Of a stretch of 9,768 nt of DNA, positions 6,553 to 9,768 are shown piece after piece. The stretch lies in the NCBI GenBank assembly GCA_019246455.1, contig JAFAQJ010000248.1, positions 1-9,768 of the forward strand, written 5' to 3'. The position numbers and the translations under genes are program-made. The stretch is from Pseudolabrys sp. (GTDB lineage Bacteria; Pseudomonadota; Alphaproteobacteria; Rhizobiales; Xanthobacteraceae). Position 1 is the first letter of the stretch; each line of letters opens with the position of its first letter. The notes beneath the pieces are model-generated. The model was not told the origin of the DNA. It was given only the letters and a program-made list of their open reading frames with translations, and searched no databases.

Positions 6553-7218
6553 GTGAACGACTTCCAGTTCACGCGCATTCTGGTCTACCTGCCCGATCTG
6601 CTTCGCGGCGTTGGCGTCACGTTTCAGATCGGGTTGGTCAGCGCGAGTATCGGTCTCGTACTCGGCCTCGTACTGGCGCTGATGAAGTTCTCGCGGCATC
6701 CCTTGGCTTACTGGCCGGCTTACGTTTACGTCGAATTCTTCCGAACGACGCCGCCGCTCATCCAGATCGTGTGGCTCTATTACGGGCTGCCTCTGATCAC
6801 CGGCCAAGACCTCGGCGCGTTCGGAGCCGCGGCGGTCGCGCTAGGCCTCAACGTCAGCGCGTTCTACAGCGAGATTTATCGGGCCGGCCTCGTCGGCGTT
6901 CATCGTACCCAGTGGCAGGCGTCCAGGGTTCTGGGACTAAGCCTTTCCGACACCTTGCGGTTCGTCATCGTTCCCCAAGCGGTCCGCAACGTTTTGCCCC
7001 CGATGGGGACGACGACGATTTATCTCATCAAGGATACCGCACTGGCGTCGGCGATCGGGACGCCCGAATTGCTCCGTATCGGGCAATTGATCTCCGTCGA
7101 AACCTTTCGCCCGGTCGAGACCCTCACCATGGTCGCCATTCTTTATTTTGCTGTGACTTATCCGGTTGCGCTTTTCGTCGACTGGCTGGAACGGCGCTTC
7201 AAAATCGCGCGGACATAA
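6553..7218 (+). CDS. ABC transporter permease, polar amino-acid type, copy 2
   Basis: 221 residues from a GTG at 6553, 10 nt after the solute-binding protein stop; no ATG lies near and the ribosome site is weak (GGTCGA), suggesting translation coupled to the upstream gene. Membrane segments start at about 20-45 ([20 protein letters not shown]). The motif FRTTPPL is at 63-69, and the EAA loop runs from Glu107 (SEIYRAG) to Gly128 and IVPQ at 139-142. The last helix is [19 protein letters not shown], a close match to family ends. It probably pairs with the permease encoded at 5007-5672. Its gene ends 2 nt before the ATPase start. Confidence 0.93.
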   Translation: MNDFQFTRILVYLPDLLRGVGVTFQIGLVSASIGLVLGLVLALMKFSRHPLAYWPAYVYVEFFRTTPPLIQIVWLYYGLPLITGQDLGAFGAAAVALGLNVSAFYSEIYRAGLVGVHRTQWQASRVLGLSLSDTLRFVIVPQAVRNVLPPMGTTTIYLIKDTALASAIGTPELLRIGQLISVETFRPVETLTMVAILYFAVTYPVALFVDWLERRFKIART

Positions 7219-7220
7219 AG

Positions 7221-8003
7221 ATGAGCGGCTCCCTCATCGTCGTTGAACGGTTGGTCAAACGCTACGGCGATCACACTATACTCGACGACGTCAATCTCGA
7301 CGTTAAAGCCGGCCAGGTGCTGGTGGTGATTGGCCCCAGCGGATCAGGCAAGAGTACCCTGCTGCGTTGCCTGGCGGCCCTCGAGCCGATGCAGCACGGC
7401 TCGATCCGCATCGATGGAAAACTCGCCGCCAAAGGGAAGGAAGAGGCCGACGGAGAACCGGATGCCGCCTCGCTGCGCGACCTACGCCAGCGGATCGGGA
7501 TGGTTTTTCAGCAGTTCAACCTGTTTCCCCATCTCACTGTGCTTGAAAATATCACTCTGGCACCGCGACGGGTCCGCGGCATGACACAAGCTGGGGCGGA
7601 TCGACTCGGCATCGAGCTGCTGCGCAAGGTCGGGCTCGAAGACAAACGCGACGTTTATCCGGAGCGGCTCTCGGGCGGACAGCAACAGCGCGCCGCTATT
7701 GCGCGCGCGCTGGCGATGCAACCCAAGGTCATGCTGTTTGACGAAGTCACATCGGCGCTCGATCCAGAGTTGGTTGGCGAAGTTCTTCGCACCATGCGTC
7801 AGCTCGCCGAACAGGGGATGACCATGCTGGTGGTCACGCACGAAATGGGTTTTGCCCGCGACGTCGCCGACGACGTGATTTTCATGGACAAAGGCAAGAT
7901 CGTCGAACGGGCTGCGCCCGAGGTGATCTTTGAACACCCGAAAGAAGCGCGAACCCGCGCGTTCCTCGAACGACTGCTCGATCGCGAAGGCCGGAGGCAA
8001 TGA
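7221..8003 (+). CDS. ABC transporter ATP-binding protein, polar amino-acid type
   Basis: 260 residues from the ATG at 7221, 2 nt after the permease stop; the frame is open upstream to 6771 but that only overlaps the permease gene. All nucleotide-binding motifs are intact: Walker [10 protein letters not shown] at 38-46, Q-loop in VFQQFNLF (about 95-102), signature LSGGQQQR at 150-157, Walker B VMLFDE with Asp174/Glu175 followed by VTSALDP, and the switch His207 (VTHEM). The [16 protein letters not shown] and [18 protein letters not shown] wording is characteristic of GlnQ/HisP-like importers. A slightly long, charged stretch ([17 protein letters not shown], 72-88) separates the first β-sheet from the Q-loop. 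It powers the two-permease channel. Its stop overlaps the creatininase start, so the enzyme is translated with the importer. Confidence 0.95.
   Translation: MSGSLIVVERLVKRYGDHTILDDVNLDVKAGQVLVVIGPSGSGKSTLLRCLAALEPMQHGSIRIDGKLAAKGKEEADGEPDAASLRDLRQRIGMVFQQFNLFPHLTVLENITLAPRRVRGMTQAGADRLGIELLRKVGLEDKRDVYPERLSGGQQQRAAIARALAMQPKVMLFDEVTSALDPELVGEVLRTMRQLAEQGMTMLVVTHEMGFARDVADDVIFMDKGKIVERAAPEVIFEHPKEARTRAFLERLLDREGRRQ
7993..7997 (+). promoter_or_regulatory. Strong ribosome binding site GGAGG for the creatininase-family gene
   Basis: GGAGG lies inside the last codons of the ATPase gene. Spacing is 5 nt to the ATG at 8003 and only 2 nt to the ATG at 8000, so it favours the start at 8003. The arrangement (TGATG overlap) indicates coupled translation. 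Confidence 0.75.
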
Positions 8004-8773
8004 TGGAAACACAATGGTGGAATCTAAAGGCGCCGGCACTGCGTGAACTTGCGAAGCAGAAAAATGCAGTAGTCATTGTGCCCGTCGCATCGACCGAACA
8101 GCATGGACCCCACCTTCCTACGCAAGTCGATTGCCTGCTGGTTGGTGAAATCGCCCGGCGCACGGCCGCGCAAACATCGAAAACGGTACCGACATTGGTG
8201 ACGCCAGTGGTGTGGAGCGGGCTCGCCGAGCATCACATGTCGCTCGGAGCCACCCTATCGTTAGACTTCGATACGTTCTTTGCGGTGCTGCGCGGCCTTT
8301 GCACGTCACTAACCCGGCAGGGATTTCGCAATATCCTGTTACTCAATGGGCACGGCGGCAACATCGCGGCGTTGACGGTTATCGTCAATGAATTAGCACC
8401 GGCGCTCGGTGCCCCGATTGCCACAGCTACCTACTGGCTGCTGGCCCAGGCCGAATTTTCGAAAATCCTCGAAAAGCAGCAGAACGTTCGCCACGCCTGC
8501 GAGGCCGAGACCTCGATGGTACTGGCACTCAAACCCGAACTCGTCGACATGGCGCAAGCGTTAAACGCCGTCGGGCCGACGTCGCCGGAGATGGTCGACA
8601 TTGTCGGCGCGGCCGCTCACCGCTGGCAGTCCTTCCGGGCGCGCACGTCGCATGGAGCAATCGGCGATCCGCGCACGGCCACGGCTGAAAAGGGCGAGCG
8701 CCTGTTGCAGGCGGCGGCGGACGCCGTGACCAAACTGATCTGCAACGCCACCTTCTGGACAACGCCGGCCTGA
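8003..8773 (+). CDS. Creatininase-family amidohydrolase
   Basis: 256 residues from the ATG at 8003 (257 from 8000). The creatininase metal site is complete: Glu32 and His34 in STEQHGPHLP, Asp43 in TQVD, His117 in LNGHGGN, and Glu167 in HACEAETS. WSGLAEHHMSLGATLSL (about 71-87) matches the family segment sGlseHH..fpGT. Members are cytosolic Zn/Mn enzymes that open cyclic amides (creatinine to creatine) or cleave amides (e.g. FAPy-type formamide hydrolase, MftE peptidase). Length is close to that of creatinine amidohydrolase. It is last in the importer operon, which argues that it works on the imported compound or a product of it. Whether it is a true creatininase is uncertain, since creatininase-family enzymes diverge widely in substrate. 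I leave the symbol empty. Confidence 0.92.
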   Translation: METQWWNLKAPALRELAKQKNAVVIVPVASTEQHGPHLPTQVDCLLVGEIARRTAAQTSKTVPTLVTPVVWSGLAEHHMSLGATLSLDFDTFFAVLRGLCTSLTRQGFRNILLLNGHGGNIAALTVIVNELAPALGAPIATATYWLLAQAEFSKILEKQQNVRHACEAETSMVLALKPELVDMAQALNAVGPTSPEMVDIVGAAAHRWQSFRARTSHGAIGDPRTATAEKGERLLQAAADAVTKLICNATFWTTPA

Positions 8774-8780
8774 ACCGGCG
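8763..8780 (+). other. GC-rich hairpin over the creatininase stop codon
   Basis: CGCCGG (8763-8768) pairs with CCGGCG (8775-8780) around a six-base loop that contains the TGA stop. No U-run follows, so at best it is a weak or factor-assisted operon end. It could also protect the 3' end of the message. The rest of 8774-8869 shows nothing clear. Confidence 0.35.
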
Positions 8781-8869
8781 CCTCAATGCGTCTGGACTGC
8801 GCTTCGTTCCATAACGCTCCAACCTGCGCATCCAAATAGCGCGTGTGATCTGTGCCTACCGAAGCATAC

Positions 8870-9173
8870 ATGAAAATGAGATTCATATTACTCGCTGGGT
8901 GGTTTGCTTTGGGTAGTAGTGCTGCGTTTGAGCAGGTCAGCGTCGGCGCAAGTGGCGGAGTGTCAGGCGGCACTGCGGCTGGCGCGGGGTGCTGGCACAA
9001 CATCTGGTTCAGCCGACGCAAACACCAAAGCTGGCGTGAATGCGACGAGAAGTAACACCGGCGCGAATGTCGGCGTCGATGCGTCAGCCGGCAGCTCGAT
9101 GAAAGCCAATAAGAAGCAAACGACGGGTAACGGTAAAGCGGATATTAAAGCCAAGGGTAACTTAAAGAATTGA
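8870..9173 (+). pseudogene. Small secreted Gly/Ala-rich protein, frameshifted
   Basis: An ATG at 8870 opens MKMRFILLAGWFALGSSAAF, a signal peptide, then a Gly/Ser/Ala-rich chain VSVGASGGVSGGTAAGAG in one frame. After the GGGG run at 8986-8989 that frame turns into unrelated residues and stops at 9055. The same low-complexity style instead continues in the next frame (TTSGSADANTKAG, VGVDASAGSSMKANKKQ, GKADIKAKGNLKN) to the TGA at 9171-9173. Removing one G from the run restores a single 100-residue protein. Small secreted proteins of this composition are common in Bradyrhizobium-like genomes; no function is known to me. The start is uncertain (ATG at 8876 and GTG at 8852 are in frame; ribosome site weak). 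The break may be a real mutation, programmed slippage or a sequencing error. Confidence 0.6.
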
Positions 9174-9197
9174 GTTACGCTTGGCGAAATTGCGTTT

Positions 9198-9238
9198 GAC
9201 CCCCGTGACATAGAATCGCGGGGGTCTTATCTATTTTT
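9198..9238 (+). terminator. Rho-independent terminator
   Basis: GACCCCCG (9198-9205) pairs fully with CGGGGGTC (9219-9226) around a 13-nt loop and is followed by TTATCTATTTTT (9227-9238). An 8-bp GC-rich stem with a T-rich tail, 24 nt after the stop of the secreted-protein gene, is a classic intrinsic terminator on the plus strand. The minus strand has no T-run on its side. Confidence 0.85.
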
Positions 9239-9241
9239 GAA

Positions 9242-9257
9242 GTCAGCTCGCGCTGAC
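9242..9257. other. Short perfect hairpin between convergent genes
   Basis: GTCAGC (9242-9247) and GCTGAC (9252-9257) form a 6-bp stem with a tetraloop, placed between the plus-strand terminator and the 3' end of the minus-strand gene at 9284. Neither side has a strong T-run. It may mark the end of the minus-strand message. Confidence 0.3.
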
Positions 9258-9283
9258 GGTTGCCGGATCCAGCTCAGTTCGAC

Positions 9284-9556
9284 CTAATCGCAAACGCGGA
9301 CCCTACGATAGCGGAAACCATCCCACTCGCGCGTCAAGTAGCAACGGCCATAAGTCGGGGCGTAGTAAGGCTGATAATAGGCCGGGCCGCCGTAATAATG
9401 ATACGGCGGGTTGTTGACCGTCGAGCCGATAATGGCTCCGGCGGCCAGCCCGCCAATCACACCGGCGGCCACGGCGCCACCGTCGCGAGCTTGCGCGGGC
9501 TGAATCCATGAAGCGGTGGCCGCGATAACCGCAGCAGCGGCAATAGCTCTAAACAT
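9284..9556 (-). CDS. Secreted glycine-zipper, Tyr-rich small protein
   Basis: 90 residues from the ATG at 9556, chosen because AAGGGAGGA lies 5 nt upstream (plus-strand 9562-9570); a longer frame to 9601 has no such site. Residues 1-23 are a signal peptide (MFRAIAAAAVIAATASW, cleavage after AQA). Residues 26-44 form a Gly/Ala-rich hydrophobic stretch GGAVAAGVIGGLAAGAIIGS, a glycine-zipper-like segment that could enter a membrane. Then comes a Pro/Tyr-rich part (PPYHYYGGPAYYQPYYAP) and a C-terminal motif with two Cys (72 and 89) framing an Arg-rich stretch, CYLTREWDGFRYRRVRVC. This architecture is frequent among uncharacterized Rhizobiales envelope proteins. Function is unknown; an outer-envelope location is inferred from the signal peptide. 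Likely its own short transcript. Confidence 0.82.
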   Translation of the reverse strand: MFRAIAAAAVIAATASWIQPAQARDGGAVAAGVIGGLAAGAIIGSTVNNPPYHYYGGPAYYQPYYAPTYGRCYLTREWDGFRYRRVRVCD

Positions 9557-9615
9557 ATCGATCCTCCCTTTGATGCGTGAGGAAAACGCAATCGAGATCA
9601 AGAGGTTCCATAGCA

Positions 9616-9633
9616 GGCTGTGGCAAAACAGCC
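9616..9633 (-). other. Hairpin downstream of the small minus-strand ORF
   Basis: GGCTGT and ACAGCC (plus-strand 9616-9621 and 9628-9633) form a perfect 6-bp stem with a six-base loop. It begins about 10 nt after the stop of the 29-codon ORF on the minus strand and lies upstream of the secreted-protein gene. No U-run follows on the minus strand, so it is at best a weak terminator or attenuator. Confidence 0.35.
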
Positions 9634-9643
9634 GCCTTGGCCG

Positions 9644-9733
9644 TTATTCGCTGAAACGAAGAAAGAATATTGTGACTGCGCGCAGGAGGAGCACGCTTAC
9701 GACCAGCGTGATGATCGCTGCGATAGCAAACAT
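9644..9733 (-). CDS. Possible single-span membrane micropeptide (29 aa)
   Basis: From an ATG at 9733 the minus strand reads MFAIAAIITLVVSVLLLRAV then TIFFLRFSE and a TAA at 9644-9646. About 16 uninterrupted hydrophobic residues are followed by Arg-containing ends, the make-up of a single transmembrane helix. The ribosome site is weak (GAGA about 8-10 nt upstream). It is not a piece of a longer frame, and the hydrophobic run with a prompt stop is unlike random GC-rich sequence. No family recognized; it may be chance. Confidence 0.35.
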   Translation of the reverse strand: MFAIAAIITLVVSVLLLRAVTIFFLRFSE

Positions 9734-9768
9734 TGCATATTCTCAACCTGGCCCCGGATTCCATCCAA

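Noticed and set aside
6771..7220. Extended N-terminus of the ABC ATPase
   Set aside because: The extra 150 residues are an Arg-rich shadow of the second permease; the ATPase fold starts at the ATG at 7221.
7482..8039. 185-codon minus-strand frame inside the ATPase gene
   Set aside because: Antisense shadow of a gene with all ABC motifs; His/Arg-rich composition with no recognizable domain.
8904..9173. 89-codon plus-strand frame as an intact separate gene
   Set aside because: Its first 30 residues are out-of-frame reading of the signal-peptide region; only the later part looks real, which fits a frameshift.
9198..9226. Terminator hairpin acting in both directions
   Set aside because: On the minus strand the bases after the stem are A/C-rich (AAACGCAA), so there is no T-run to support termination of the gene at 9284-9556.
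9549..9764. 71-codon minus-strand frame at the right end
   Set aside because: Composition is random-like and it overlaps the strong ribosome site and start of the secreted-protein gene; the 29-codon hydrophobic frame is the better candidate there.
1..9768. CRISPR array, tRNA, integrase, transposase or attachment site
   Set aside because: I looked for regularly spaced repeats, cloverleaf-like segments and recombinase motifs and saw none; the locus looks like ordinary chromosome.

Overview
The window looks like chromosome of a GC-rich alphaproteobacterium, most likely Bradyrhizobiaceae-like (Bradyrhizobium/Rhodopseudomonas/Afipia type). The grounds are overall GC-rich codon use, the style of the transport genes, and the short secreted Gly/Ala-rich and Tyr-rich proteins at the right end. 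This is an impression from composition and protein style, not a database match. I see no tRNA, rRNA, CRISPR array, insertion sequence or phage gene.

Left part (1-1600): the C-terminal 271 residues of a cytochrome P450 enter from the left edge. They converge with, and overlap by 65 bp, a minus-strand FMN-binding PPOX-type flavoprotein gene. About 170 bp without a gene follow, holding a short direct repeat.

Central locus (1601-8773): this is the main unit. Two minus-strand genes, an enolase-superfamily enzyme (mandelate racemase/muconate lactonizing type) and an amidohydrolase of the ATZ/TRZ type, are transcribed away from a plus-strand operon. That operon reads FadR-type GntR regulator, ABC permease, periplasmic solute-binding protein, second ABC permease, ABC ATPase, creatininase-family amidohydrolase. 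A 64-bp divergent region carries a perfect TTGACA -35 box with a 6-bp inverted repeat exactly over the promoter spacer, a plausible operator for the regulator. My reading is a self-contained uptake and breakdown system for an amino-acid-like small molecule: a polar-amino-acid-type importer brings it in, and two metal-dependent C-N hydrolases and one enolate-chemistry enzyme process it. The substrate cannot be read from the sequence; a cyclic amide, lactam, hydantoin or creatinine-like compound is a reasonable guess. Both minus-strand enzymes depart from their family at a catalytic position (no Glu three residues after the third metal His in the amidohydrolase; Tyr in place of the sixth-strand Lys in the enolase-superfamily protein), so the chemistry may be unusual.

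Right part (8774-9768): a small secreted Gly/Ala-rich protein gene is broken by one extra base in a GGGG run and followed by a clear rho-independent terminator. Converging on it is a minus-strand gene for a secreted glycine-zipper/Tyr-rich protein with a strong ribosome binding site. At the far right a 29-codon minus-strand ORF could encode a single-span membrane peptide.
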